64,000 nt of DNA, taken from contig NZ_FOYH01000006.1 of the NCBI RefSeq assembly GCF_900116015.1, positions 124,001 through 188,000 of the forward strand, given 5' to 3'. Of this stretch, positions 56,520 to 64,000 are shown piece by piece. The notes below the pieces were generated by a model. That model made no database searches and had not been told where the DNA came from. It saw only the letters and a program-made list of their open reading frames with translations. A program made the position numbers and the translations under genes. Source of the stretch: Enterobacter sp. kpr-6 (lineage in GTDB: Bacteria > Pseudomonadota > Gammaproteobacteria > Enterobacterales > Enterobacteriaceae). Position 1 is the first letter of the stretch. Every line of letters begins with the position of its first letter.

Positions 56520-58038
56520 GATGTTCGCTCCTCAGCGCCGCTTCCATTACCTGTTCCTGGGTCAGTTGATGATTGATCAGATTGGCCTTGAGCCTGCCTT
56601 CGTGCATCACCAGAATCCGGTCGCTCAGCCCCAGCACCTCCGGGAGTTCCGATGAAATCACGATGACGGCGATGCCCTGCTGCACAAGCTGGTTGATCAG
56701 CTTGTAGATCTCGTATTTCGCGCCGATGTCGATCCCGCGCGTGGGTTCGTCGAGGATCAGAATGCGCGGGTTAAGCAGCAGGCAGCGCGCCAGAATCGCC
56801 TTTTGCTGATTCCCCCCGCTCAGGCGGCCAATCGCCAGTTCCGGCGAAGAGGTTTTGACCTTCAGCCGTGCCAGTGACTGCAAAATGCAGTGCTGTTCGG
56901 CGGCGTCATCCAGGCTGCTCATCGTTCCGGTAAATTGATTGAGCGCCGCCAGCGTAATGTTTTTCCCGACCGCCATCACCGGTACGATGCCGTCTTTTTT
57001 GCGATCCTCGGGGACCATCGCAATTCCATGCCCGATAGCCTGCTGGCAGTTGCGAATTTGCACCTCTTTGCCATCAATAAACACGCGGCCTTCATGACGG
57101 CCCGGCCAGACGCCAAACAGACACTGTACCGCTTCGGTGCGTCCGGCCCCGACCAGCCCGGCGATACCTAAGATTTCGCCGCGCCGCAGCGAAAACGACA
57201 CGTCGTTAACGCGCTTAATATGCCGGTTAACCGGGTGCCAGGCGGTGAGGTGTTCAACGCGCAGGATTTCATCGCCGGTGGTGTGGGGTTCATTAGGATA
57301 GAGTGCGGTCAGCTCGCGTCCGACCATCATGGTGATGATGTCGTCTTCGCTCATGCCTGCCGCATCGCGCGTACCGATATGCTGGCCGTCACGGATGACG
57401 CAAATCACATCAGAGATCGCTTTGACTTCGTTGAGCTTGTGCGAGATGTAAATGCAGGCGATGCCGTGATTTTGCAGGTCGCGGATGATGTTCAGCAGGA
57501 TCGCGGTTTCTTGTTCAGTGAGCGAGGCGGTCGGTTCGTCAAGAATGAGCAGACGCACCTGTTTATTCAGCGCCTTCGCGATTTCCACCAGTTGTTGCTG
57601 CCCAAGGCCCAAATCCCCGACGCGGGTGTCCGGGGAAATTGCCAGGCTTACCTGCGCCAGCAGTTTTTCACAGCGCAGCGTCATGGTGTCGTAATCCAGC
57701 ACGCCGTGATGGGTGATTTCTGCACCCAGAAAAATGTTTTCCAGCACGGTGAGGTGTTTCACCAGCGCCAGTTCCTGATGAATGATGGCGATGCCTTTGC
57801 GTTCGGTATCGCGAATGTGGCCCGCTTCGAGCGCTTCACCCGCAAACATGATGTCGCCCTGATACGTCCCGAAGGGGTAGATACCGCACAGCACTTTCAT
57901 CAACGTTGACTTGCCGGAACCGTTCTCGCCACACAGCGATAACACTTCCCCGGCGTTCAGTTGCAGGCTCACATTATCCACGGCTTTGACTGCGCCAAAC
58001 GCCATCGTAATGTTTTTCATTTCAAGTAAATAAGGCAT
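56497..58038 (-). CDS. xylG: Xylose ABC transporter ATP-binding protein XylG
   Basis: A 513-residue double ATPase, the same length as in E. coli. The first Walker A is [20 protein letters not shown], with signature [15 protein letters not shown] and Walker [16 protein letters not shown]. The second half has a degenerate Walker A ([16 protein letters not shown]), the signature [15 protein letters not shown] and [18 protein letters not shown] 58038 starts [16 protein letters not shown]. The open frame continues to 58155 through a repeat-like spacer and is not translated further. Confidence 0.98.
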   Translation of the reverse strand: MPYLLEMKNITMAFGAVKAVDNVSLQLNAGEVLSLCGENGSGKSTLMKVLCGIYPFGTYQGDIMFAGEALEAGHIRDTERKGIAIIHQELALVKHLTVLENIFLGAEITHHGVLDYDTMTLRCEKLLAQVSLAISPDTRVGDLGLGQQQLVEIAKALNKQVRLLILDEPTASLTEQETAILLNIIRDLQNHGIACIYISHKLNEVKAISDVICVIRDGQHIGTRDAAGMSEDDIITMMVGRELTALYPNEPHTTGDEILRVEHLTAWHPVNRHIKRVNDVSFSLRRGEILGIAGLVGAGRTEAVQCLFGVWPGRHEGRVFIDGKEVQIRNCQQAIGHGIAMVPEDRKKDGIVPVMAVGKNITLAALNQFTGTMSSLDDAAEQHCILQSLARLKVKTSSPELAIGRLSGGNQQKAILARCLLLNPRILILDEPTRGIDIGAKYEIYKLINQLVQQGIAVIVISSELPEVLGLSDRILVMHEGRLKANLINHQLTQEQVMEAALRSEHHVENQPI

Positions 58039-58254
58039 ACCTGCTCCGTGTGAATCTATGGAATCAAAGTGCCTGAAGTGCTCCCCCCTGGAGCCATGTC
58101 CATCAGGGCTATTTCGCTTGCCATTTTGAACCTGGGCAGTGCTCAAAATCCTCACGTACTACGTGTACGCTCCGGTTTCTCCGCGCTGTCCGTGTCCAAA
58201 CTGGCTGCGCAAATAACGCCTGATGGCCAGGCTCCGCGAGGGAGCGTGCAAACA
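58039..58254. repeat. Palindromic intergenic element between xylF and xylG
   Basis: A 216-base non-coding gap inside the xylFGH operon. At its centre CGTAC (58155-58159) and GTACG (58165-58169) flank TACGT, inside a longer imperfect palindrome (CCTCACGTACTACGTGTACG and neighbours). It looks like one of the dispersed enterobacterial repeat families. It may set differential stability of the binding-protein message relative to xylGH. Confidence 0.5.
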
Positions 58255-59247
58255 TTACAACTGGCTTTTTTGATGGAAGCCGTCTTTGATAACGGTGGCA
58301 TCAATATTGTCTTTATTGACTTCGATAGGCGTCAGCAGACGGGACGGAACATCTTTAAGGCCGTTGTTGAGCGAGGAGTCGGCTTTCGGTTGCTTGCCAT
58401 TGCCGAGTTCGACGGCGATTTCAGCGGCGGTGTTAGCCAGTTCGGTAATAGGTTTATAGACGGTCATAGTCTGACTGCCGTTGATGATGCGCTTAACGCC
58501 CGCAAGATCGGCGTCCTGACCGGAAATAGCGACTTTACCCGCCAGTCCCTGGGCGCTCAATGCCTGGATTGCGCCACCTGCGGTTGCGTCGTTTGAGGCC
58601 ACTACAGCATCAATTTTGTTGTTGTTAGCGGTCAGCGCGTTTTCCATAATTTTCAGCGCATTTTCCGGCAGCCAGCCGTCGGCCCATTGATCGCCTACGA
58701 TTTTAATTTTCCCGCTGTCGATATAAGGTTTTAAGACTTTCATCTGACCTTCGCGGAATAATTTGGCGTTGTTATCAACCGGTGAGCCGCCCATCAGGAA
58801 ATAATTGCCTTCAGGCACTTTTGCTACCAGGCTTTGTGCCTGTATTTCGCCCACTTTTTCGTTATCAAACGAGATATAAAAATCGATATCGGCGTTATTT
58901 ATCATACGGTCATAAGCTAAAACTTTAATCCCTTCTTGTTTCGCCTCTTTTACCACATTACTTAATACCTGACCGTTGTAAGGAATAATAACCAGCACAT
59001 CAACGCCGCGGTTTATCATATTTTCAATCTGCGACATTTGTGTCTCTTCATTGCCGTTCGCCGACTGCACAAATACTTCCGCGCCGAGGGACTCCGCTTT
59101 TTTCACAAAAATATCGCGGTCTTTCTGCCAGCGCTCAAGACGCAGGTCATCAATGGCCATACCGATTTTTACGTCTTTTGCATGAGTTGCTGTGCTGGCA
59201 AGCAGCAGGGAAGCACAAAGAGTAAGGCAAAGATTCTTTATCTTCAT
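58255..59247 (-). CDS. xylF: Periplasmic xylose-binding protein XylF
   Basis: A 330-residue binding protein matching E. coli in length. Signal peptide KIKNLCLTLCASLLLASTATHA, then DVKIGMAIDDLRLERWQKDR, FVQSANGNEETQMSQIENMI and AVVASNDATAGGAIQALSAQ, the sugar-binding lobes of the family. It delivers xylose to XylGH. The frame extends to 59301, but ATG 59247 is the signal-peptide start. First gene of xylFGH, divergent from xylA. Confidence 0.98.
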   Translation of the reverse strand: MKIKNLCLTLCASLLLASTATHAKDVKIGMAIDDLRLERWQKDRDIFVKKAESLGAEVFVQSANGNEETQMSQIENMINRGVDVLVIIPYNGQVLSNVVKEAKQEGIKVLAYDRMINNADIDFYISFDNEKVGEIQAQSLVAKVPEGNYFLMGGSPVDNNAKLFREGQMKVLKPYIDSGKIKIVGDQWADGWLPENALKIMENALTANNNKIDAVVASNDATAGGAIQALSAQGLAGKVAISGQDADLAGVKRIINGSQTMTVYKPITELANTAAEIAVELGNGKQPKADSSLNNGLKDVPSRLLTPIEVNKDNIDATVIKDGFHQKSQL

Positions 59248-59420
59248 AATAGTAAGACCTTTTGTAGGGTTTATAGGGGTTGAGATAAAAGAAACATGCA
59301 CTGCTATAGACGCAGCAAATTCTTAACGTGGAATGGTTAACTGGCAATTACTGATTTTTATCCTGGCGTTATGATTTTTGGTTTATTTGTTAATTTATGA
59401 CCGTGATCTGATTTTAAAGT

Positions 59421-59438
59421 GTACTTACGGGTGATTTC
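59421..59438 (-). promoter_or_regulatory. Candidate leftward XylR site for xylF
   Basis: The minus strand reads GAAATCACCCGTAAGTAC, resembling the GAAATAAC...GTAATTGAG arrangement of the xylA side with two extra bases. It lies about 175 bases upstream of xylF in the orientation expected for its promoter. The match is partial. Confidence 0.4.
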
Positions 59439-59495
59439 ATAAAAAGCTGGAATAAGCGCCGAAAGAATAATTAGCAGGTTAATTGGGAGCCAGCG

Positions 59496-59566
59496 CACGT
59501 TTGTGCATTATCTCAATAGCAGTGTGAAATAACGTAATTGAGCAAGGCGAGAAGAGGATCCAGTAT
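59496..59566 (+). promoter_or_regulatory. xylA promoter with XylR and CRP-like sites
   Basis: CTCAAT (59512-59517), then GTGTGAAATAACGTAATTGA starting at 59522, corresponds to the XylR activation site known upstream of E. coli xylA. A CRP-like TGTGC-N6-TCAAT lies at 59502-59517. TTGAGC (59538-59543) and CAGTAT (59561-59566), 17 bases apart, are the likely -35 and weak -10, as expected for an activated promoter. The 59248-59614 gap contains no gene. Confidence 0.75.
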
Positions 59567-59614
59567 TAATGCAGAACCGATCCCTCGCCGCATACATTGA
59601 TTACGGAGCTCATT

Positions 59615-60937
59615 ATGCAAGCCTATTTCGACCAACTTGAACGCGTTCGTTTCGAAGGTACTCAATCGACTAATCCACTCGCCTTCCGCCATTACAATCC
59701 AGATGAACTGGTTCTGGGTAAACGTATGGAAGATCACCTGCGTTTCGCGGCGTGCTACTGGCATACCTTCTGCTGGAACGGAGCCGACATGTTTGGCGTG
59801 GGCGCATTTGAACGCCCATGGCAGCAGGCGGGTGATGCGCTTGAGCTGGCAAAACGCAAAGCTGACGTGGCATTTGAATTTTTCCATAAGCTGAACGTGC
59901 CCTATTACTGCTTCCATGATGTTGACGTGTCGCCGGAAGGCGCGTCGCTGAAAGAGTATCTGAACAACTTTGCGAAAATGACCGACGTGCTGGCGCAAAA
60001 ACAGCAGCAGAGCGGCGTGAAGCTGCTGTGGGGGACGGCGAACTGCTTTACCCATCCGCGTTACGGTGCGGGCGCGGCAACCAATCCCGATCCAGAAGTG
60101 TTTAGCTGGGCGGCAACGCAGGTGGCCACGGCGATGAACGCCACTCACCAGCTCGGCGGCGAAAACTACGTGCTGTGGGGCGGTCGTGAAGGCTACGAAA
60201 CGCTGCTGAATACCGACCTGCGCCAGGAGCGCGAGCAGATTGGCCGCTTCATGCAGATGGTGGTCGAGCACAAGCATAAAATCGGCTTCCAGGGGACGTT
60301 GCTTATTGAGCCGAAACCGCAGGAACCGACCAAGCATCAATACGATTATGACGTGGCGACGGTCTACGGCTTCCTCAAACAGTTTGGTCTGGAAAAAGAG
60401 ATCAAAGTGAATATCGAAGCGAACCACGCGACGCTTGCCGGGCACTCCTTCCACCATGAAATTGCCTCGGCGATTGCCCTTGGCATCTTCGGTTCCGTGG
60501 ATGCTAACCGTGGCGATCCGCAGCTTGGCTGGGATACCGACCAGTTCCCGAACAGCGTCGAAGAGAACGCGCTGGTCATGTATGAAATCGTTAAAGCGGG
60601 CGGCTTTACCACTGGTGGCCTGAACTTTGACGCCAAAGTGCGTCGCCAGAGCACCGATAAATACGATCTGTTCTATGGTCATATTGGTGCGATGGATACG
60701 ATGGCGCTGGCGCTGAAAGTGGCGGCCCGCATGATTGAAGGTGGCGAGCTGGATAAACGCGTGGCGAAGCGTTACGCGGGCTGGAATGGTGAACTCGGCC
60801 AGCAAATTCTGAAAGGTCAGCTTACGCTGGCGGAGCTTGCGACCTACGCTGAACAGCAGAATCTGGCACCGCAGCATCAGAGTGGGCACCAGGAACGTCT
60901 GGAAAACCTGGTTAACCACTATCTGTTTGATAAGTAA
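59615..60937 (+). CDS. xylA: Xylose isomerase
   Basis: A 440-residue TIM-barrel, metal-dependent isomerase converting D-xylose to D-xylulose. [20 protein letters not shown] at the start, the catalytic histidine in [32 protein letters not shown], the metal ligands in [18 protein letters not shown] and [15 protein letters not shown] complete the site. GGAG six bases before ATG 59615 fixes the start. Expressed from an XylR-dependent promoter, with xylB downstream. Confidence 0.99.
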   Translation: MQAYFDQLERVRFEGTQSTNPLAFRHYNPDELVLGKRMEDHLRFAACYWHTFCWNGADMFGVGAFERPWQQAGDALELAKRKADVAFEFFHKLNVPYYCFHDVDVSPEGASLKEYLNNFAKMTDVLAQKQQQSGVKLLWGTANCFTHPRYGAGAATNPDPEVFSWAATQVATAMNATHQLGGENYVLWGGREGYETLLNTDLRQEREQIGRFMQMVVEHKHKIGFQGTLLIEPKPQEPTKHQYDYDVATVYGFLKQFGLEKEIKVNIEANHATLAGHSFHHEIASAIALGIFGSVDANRGDPQLGWDTDQFPNSVEENALVMYEIVKAGGFTTGGLNFDAKVRRQSTDKYDLFYGHIGAMDTMALALKVAARMIEGGELDKRVAKRYAGWNGELGQQILKGQLTLAELATYAEQQNLAPQHQSGHQERLENLVNHYLFDK

Positions 60938-60950
60938 TTTATGACCCTCC

Positions 60951-60971
60951 GCGCCACGCCCGACGTGGCGC
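60951..60971 (+). other. Hairpin in the xylA-xylB gap
   Basis: GCGCCACG (60951-60958) pairs with CGTGGCGC (60964-60971) over a five-base loop. With no T run it is more likely an mRNA-stabilising stem protecting xylA than a full terminator. xylB starts 21 bases later. Confidence 0.6.
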
Positions 60972-60991
60972 GCCATTAAGGATTAGCCACT

Positions 60992-62446
60992 ATGTATATC
61001 GGAATAGATCTGGGCACATCGGGTGTGAAAGCCATCCTGCTCAGCGAGCAGGGCGATGTTCTGGCTTCGCAGACCGAATCGCTGACCGTTTCCCGTCCGC
61101 ATCCATTATGGTCGGAGCAGGATCCCGAACAGTGGTGGCTGGCGACGGAACGCGCAATGAAAGGCCTGGGCCTGCAGCATTCGCTGGCGCAGGTGAAAGC
61201 CATCGGGATCGCCGGGCAAATGCACGGCGCAACCCTGCTGGACAAAAACGACCGTATTTTACGCCCGGCGATCCTGTGGAACGACGGCCGCTGCGCAGAA
61301 GAGTGCACCCTGCTGGAAACCCAGGTGCCGGACTCCCGCGCCATTACCGGCAACCTGATGATGCCGGGCTTTACCGCGCCAAAATTGCTGTGGGTAAAGC
61401 GCCATGAACCCGAAGTGTTTGCACAGGTGGCGAAGGTTTTACTGCCCAAAGATTACCTGCGTCTGCGCATGACCGGCGACTACGCCAGCGATATGTCTGA
61501 CGCAGCCGGAACGATGTGGCTGGATGTGGCAAAACGCGACTGGAGCGACACCATGCTGGCGGCCTGTTCGCTCACCCGCGACCATATGCCCGCGCTGTTT
61601 GAAGGCAGTGAAATTACCGGCACCTTGCTGCCGGAAGTGGCGCAATCCTTCGGCATGTCTGTGGTCCCGGTAGTGGCAGGCGGTGGCGACAACGCCGCTG
61701 GTGCTGTGGGTGTGGGGATGATGGATGCGGGGCAGGCGATGCTCTCGCTCGGCACCTCCGGCGTCTATTTTGCCGTCAGCGAAGGCTTTTTAAGCAAGCC
61801 GGAAAGCGCGGTGCACAGCTTCTGTCACGCGCTGCCGCAGCGCTGGCATCTGATGTCGGTGATGTTAAGCGCCGCCTCATGCCTCGACTGGGCAGCAAAA
61901 CTGACCGGGCTTGGCTCGGTGCCTGCACTGATCGAAGCGGCACGGCAGGCTGACGAGAACGCCGGGGACGTGTGGTTTTTGCCGTACCTTTCCGGTGAGC
62001 GCACGCCGCATAACAATCCGCAGGCGAAGGGCGTCTTTTTTGGTCTGACCCATCAGCACGGGCAAAACGAACTGGCGCGCGCGGTGCTGGAAGGCGTGGG
62101 CTATGCGCTCGCCGACGGCATGGATGTGGTCCACGCCTGTGGGATCGCGCCAAAAAGCGTGACGCTGATTGGCGGCGGTGCAAGAAGCGCATACTGGCGG
62201 CAGATGCTGGCGGATATCAGCGGACAACAGCTTGATTATCGCACCGGCGGCGATGTCGGCCCGGCGCTGGGCGCAGCGCGACTGGCGCAAATTGCCAGCA
62301 ATCCCGAAACGCCACTGGCGGATCTGCTCCCGCAACTGTCTCTGGAGCAGGCGCACACGCCTGATGCTGCGCGTCATGCACACTATGCTCCGCGCCGCGA
62401 GACGTTCCGCCGGATTTATCAGCAGCTTTTGCCGTTGATGTATTAA
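60992..62446 (+). CDS. xylB: Xylulokinase
   Basis: A 484-residue FGGY-family kinase, E. coli length, phosphorylating xylulose to xylulose 5-phosphate for the pentose phosphate pathway. MYIGIDLGTSGVKAILLSEQ is the phosphate loop. IGIAGQMHGATLLD, ILWNDGRCAEECTLLE, SDAAGTMWLDVAKRDW with the catalytic aspartate, and LIGGGARSAYWRQMLADISG at the adenosine site are all present. Second gene of xylAB. The E. coli neighbours yiaB-yiaA are absent downstream. Confidence 0.98.
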   Translation: MYIGIDLGTSGVKAILLSEQGDVLASQTESLTVSRPHPLWSEQDPEQWWLATERAMKGLGLQHSLAQVKAIGIAGQMHGATLLDKNDRILRPAILWNDGRCAEECTLLETQVPDSRAITGNLMMPGFTAPKLLWVKRHEPEVFAQVAKVLLPKDYLRLRMTGDYASDMSDAAGTMWLDVAKRDWSDTMLAACSLTRDHMPALFEGSEITGTLLPEVAQSFGMSVVPVVAGGGDNAAGAVGVGMMDAGQAMLSLGTSGVYFAVSEGFLSKPESAVHSFCHALPQRWHLMSVMLSAASCLDWAAKLTGLGSVPALIEAARQADENAGDVWFLPYLSGERTPHNNPQAKGVFFGLTHQHGQNELARAVLEGVGYALADGMDVVHACGIAPKSVTLIGGGARSAYWRQMLADISGQQLDYRTGGDVGPALGAARLAQIASNPETPLADLLPQLSLEQAHTPDAARHAHYAPRRETFRRIYQQLLPLMY

Positions 62447-62455
62447 GCATCGTTA

Positions 62456-62719
62456 CCCCTCACCCTAACCCTCTCCCCAGGGGAGAGGGGACAGATCGAG
62501 TGCGGGCTTGCCTTTCCCCCTCTCCCTCAGGGTGAGGGTAACCCCGCGCACGGTTCCGCTTTTCTCCCTCTCCCTGAGGGAGAGGGCCGGGGTGAGGGTA
62601 ATCCAGCGCACGGTTCCGCTTTTCTCCCTCTCCCTGAGGGAGAGGGTCGGGGTGAGGGTAATCCCGCGCACGGTTCCGCCTTTTCTCCCTCTCCCTAAGG
62701 GAGAGGGCCGGGGTGAGGG
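62456..62719. repeat. Composite palindromic intergenic repeat, copy 5 (longest)
   Basis: It opens CCCCTCACCCTAACCCTCTC ten bases after the xylB stop and closes GGGCCGGGGTGAGGG. The interior has three near-identical units of about 61 bases. Each contains GCGCACGGTTCCGCTTTTCT, the hairpin CTCTCCCTGAGGGAGAG and a GGCCGGGGTGAGGGTAATCC tail. Frames through it on both strands translate as repetitive sequence and are not genes. 62720-62828 shows nothing else. Confidence 0.88.
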
Positions 62720-62828
62720 TGCTTCTTCTCTCGTCCTCAAACACCCTCATGCTGTCCTTTTTTGGTCTTAGCAACCCCCTCATACCTTGCCAGAATAGCC
62801 TTACACTCACTGAATAAGGCGTCCTGAA

Positions 62829-63371
62829 ATGTCACGTACTGCGCTCATCAACATCGACACCCAACAATCCTTCGTGCACAAAGACTTCTGGCAGACGCAG
62901 GATCTCCCCGCGTTTGAGCAGGCCATGCTGCGGCTGATCGCAGGCTGTGAAGCGGCAACTATCCCGGTGGTGGATGTCTTCCACGTTGCCGGCAGCGGCC
63001 CCTTCTCGCTGGAAAGCGGTTTTGTCACGCCGATGCCGTTTCTGCGCCACCGGGCTGCGGTGACCTTTCACAAGCAAGTGCATAACGCGTTTACCGATAC
63101 CGGGCTTGACCGCTGGCTGCGCGCCCGCGACATTAACCACGTCATTATCTGCGGGATGCGCACCGAACAGTGCTGCGAAACCACGGCGCGGGTGGCATCG
63201 GATCTGGGCTATCGCGTCACCTTTGTCAGTGAAGCGACGTTAACCTTCCCGATGACTCACAAAGGCATTACGCTGGATAGCGAAACTCTGCGTCACCGCA
63301 CCGAAACCGTGCTGGCTGACCGTTTCGCGGAGATTAAAACCGTCACCCAAACCCTGGAGTCGCTTGCATGA
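62829..63371 (+). CDS. Isochorismatase-fold cysteine hydrolase
   Basis: A 180-residue hydrolase of the isochorismatase/nicotinamidase superfamily. The catalytic triad is visible: Asp in ALINIDTQQSFVH, Lys in VTFHKQVHNAFTDTGLD and Cys in GMRTEQCCETTARVASDLGY. Substrate cannot be deduced; amide or N-carbamoyl hydrolysis is typical of the fold. The stop overlaps the start of the next gene by four bases, so both are one operon. It lies where E. coli has yiaB-yiaA, so this is a genus-specific insertion. Confidence 0.88.
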   Translation: MSRTALINIDTQQSFVHKDFWQTQDLPAFEQAMLRLIAGCEAATIPVVDVFHVAGSGPFSLESGFVTPMPFLRHRAAVTFHKQVHNAFTDTGLDRWLRARDINHVIICGMRTEQCCETTARVASDLGYRVTFVSEATLTFPMTHKGITLDSETLRHRTETVLADRFAEIKTVTQTLESLA

Positions 63372-64000
63372 GTGTCGATGTCTGGTTCGTGATGCTGCCG
63401 GGCGTGCTGTCGCTGGATATGACCGGCCCGGCAGAAACCTTTGCCCTGGCAGGCAACGCTTTTCGCCTGCATTTTATCGGGCCAGACGCCGAAGTGCCGA
63501 CTTCCATTGGTATCACAATGAGTAACATCGCACCGCTGCCGGATACCCTTCCTGAAGGCAGCCTGCTGGTGCTGCCCGGTGTATCCGACTCCGCGCGCTT
63601 TTTTGCCACGCCGCAGGCTGAAAAAGTGCGCCACTGGCTGATGCGTCAGCAGCCGCTGATCCACAGCCAAAAAATCACCCTGATGTGCGTCTGTTCCGGC
63701 TCGTTACTGGCGGCAAAAGCCGGATTGATGAACGGCATCCAGTGCACCACGCATCATGATGTGATCGCCCGACTGCGGGCAGCAGCGCCCACGGCACAGG
63801 TCAAAGAGAACCGGATTTTTATTGAGGATCGCAGCATCTGGACCAGTGCGGGCATCACTTCAGGAATCGATTTAACGCTGCACCTGATTAACCGCCTGTG
63901 CGGGCCGGATATGGCGTTAACGGTAGCGCGTGAAATGGTGGTGTGGTTTCGCCGGTCGGGGGACGATCCGCAGCTTTCGCCGTGGCTGCGCTATCGCAAC
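63368..64000 (+). CDS. GlxA-type AraC-family regulator (3' end cut off by window)
   Basis: 211 codons to the window edge. They encode a DJ-1/PfpI (class I glutamine amidotransferase-like) domain: WFVMLPGVLSLDMTGPAETF, LPEGSLLVLPGVSDSARFF, the nucleophile-elbow cysteine in LMCVCSGSLLAAKAGLMNG and TSAGITSGIDLTLHLINRLC. The remaining YRN at the edge leads into the expected AraC helix-turn-helix, which is not visible here. Four-base overlap (ATGA) with the hydrolase. Such pairs usually have the regulator controlling the hydrolase. Effector unknown. Confidence 0.85.
   Translation, partial: MSVDVWFVMLPGVLSLDMTGPAETFALAGNAFRLHFIGPDAEVPTSIGITMSNIAPLPDTLPEGSLLVLPGVSDSARFFATPQAEKVRHWLMRQQPLIHSQKITLMCVCSGSLLAAKAGLMNGIQCTTHHDVIARLRAAAPTAQVKENRIFIEDRSIWTSAGITSGIDLTLHLINRLCGPDMALTVAREMVVWFRRSGDDPQLSPWLRYRN

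Noticed and set aside
59513-60976. A 487-codon leftward open frame
   Set aside because: Antisense to xylA and through its promoter. No family features. xylA is unambiguous.
62460-62810. Open frames of 87-116 codons in the post-xylB gap
   Set aside because: They translate the tandem repeat in three frames and both strands into repeated peptides. There is no start context or family.

Overview
The window is chromosomal DNA from a member of the Enterobacteriaceae. Most proteins are near-identical in length and sequence to Escherichia coli K-12 counterparts, and the E. coli gene order is largely kept: hldD-kbl-tdh, envC-gpmM-yibN-grxC-secB-gpsA-cysE-trmL, lldRD-yibL-mtlRDA, yibF-selAB-aldB, avtA-malS-bax-xylRHGF-xylAB. 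The LPS core genes are of the Klebsiella/Enterobacter/Serratia kind (waaE, wabG-like, waaQ) rather than the E. coli K-12 kind, so an Enterobacter- or Klebsiella-like genus is the best guess. No plasmid, phage, insertion sequence, tRNA, rRNA or CRISPR array was seen.

Layout. 1-8.1 kb: inner-core LPS genes, nearly all leftward (hldD, waaF, waaC, waaQ, wabG-like, waaA, waaE), with one rightward glycosyltransferase inserted. 8.3-10.5 kb: threonine catabolism (kbl-tdh). 10.7-15 kb: an AT-richer LPS island (waaL, two GT2 transferases and one Caps_synth-type transferase) in the slot where E. coli carries only waaH. 15-22.6 kb: conserved housekeeping block. 22.8-29.3 kb: L-lactate genes (lldR-lldD without lldP), yibL, and the mannitol operon with an upstream cluster of CRP sites. 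29.8-33 kb: a cytoplasmic GH43 beta-xylosidase with a GPH-family transporter. 33.4-40 kb: yibF, selA-selB, a ROK kinase, aldB. 40.3-41.3 kb: a HicAB toxin-antitoxin pair and an unknown membrane protein. 41.4-45.9 kb: GH127 arabinofuranosidase, GPH transporter and AraC-type regulator. 45.9-49 kb: a TpsB/FhaC-type outer-membrane transporter paired with a glycine-rich lipoprotein. 49.3-62.5 kb: avtA, malS, bax and the complete D-xylose regulon. 62.8-64 kb: an isochorismatase-fold hydrolase and the start of a GlxA-type regulator, cut by the edge.

How it fits together. Several loci form a hemicellulose-sugar theme: xylose uptake and isomerisation (xylFGH, xylAB, XylR), xyloside uptake and cleavage (29.8-33 kb) and arabinoside uptake and cleavage (41.4-45.9 kb). 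The xylosidase/transporter pair lies beside a 50-bp copy of the xylA control element (43 of 50 bases identical), which suggests XylR controls it or the neighbouring gene.

Most unusual items. (1) The two-gene TpsB/lipoprotein unit: the candidate cargo is an acylated, nearly aromatic-free protein made of a glycine linker and heptads of the form xx[VL]Gxx[VL], with no recognisable TPS domain. (2) The duplicated xylA operator-promoter. (3) Five composite palindromic repeat clusters sharing inverted CCCTCACCC ends, each in a gap directly after one or more gene ends. (4) The clean absence of lldP with an LldR-type operator still in place.
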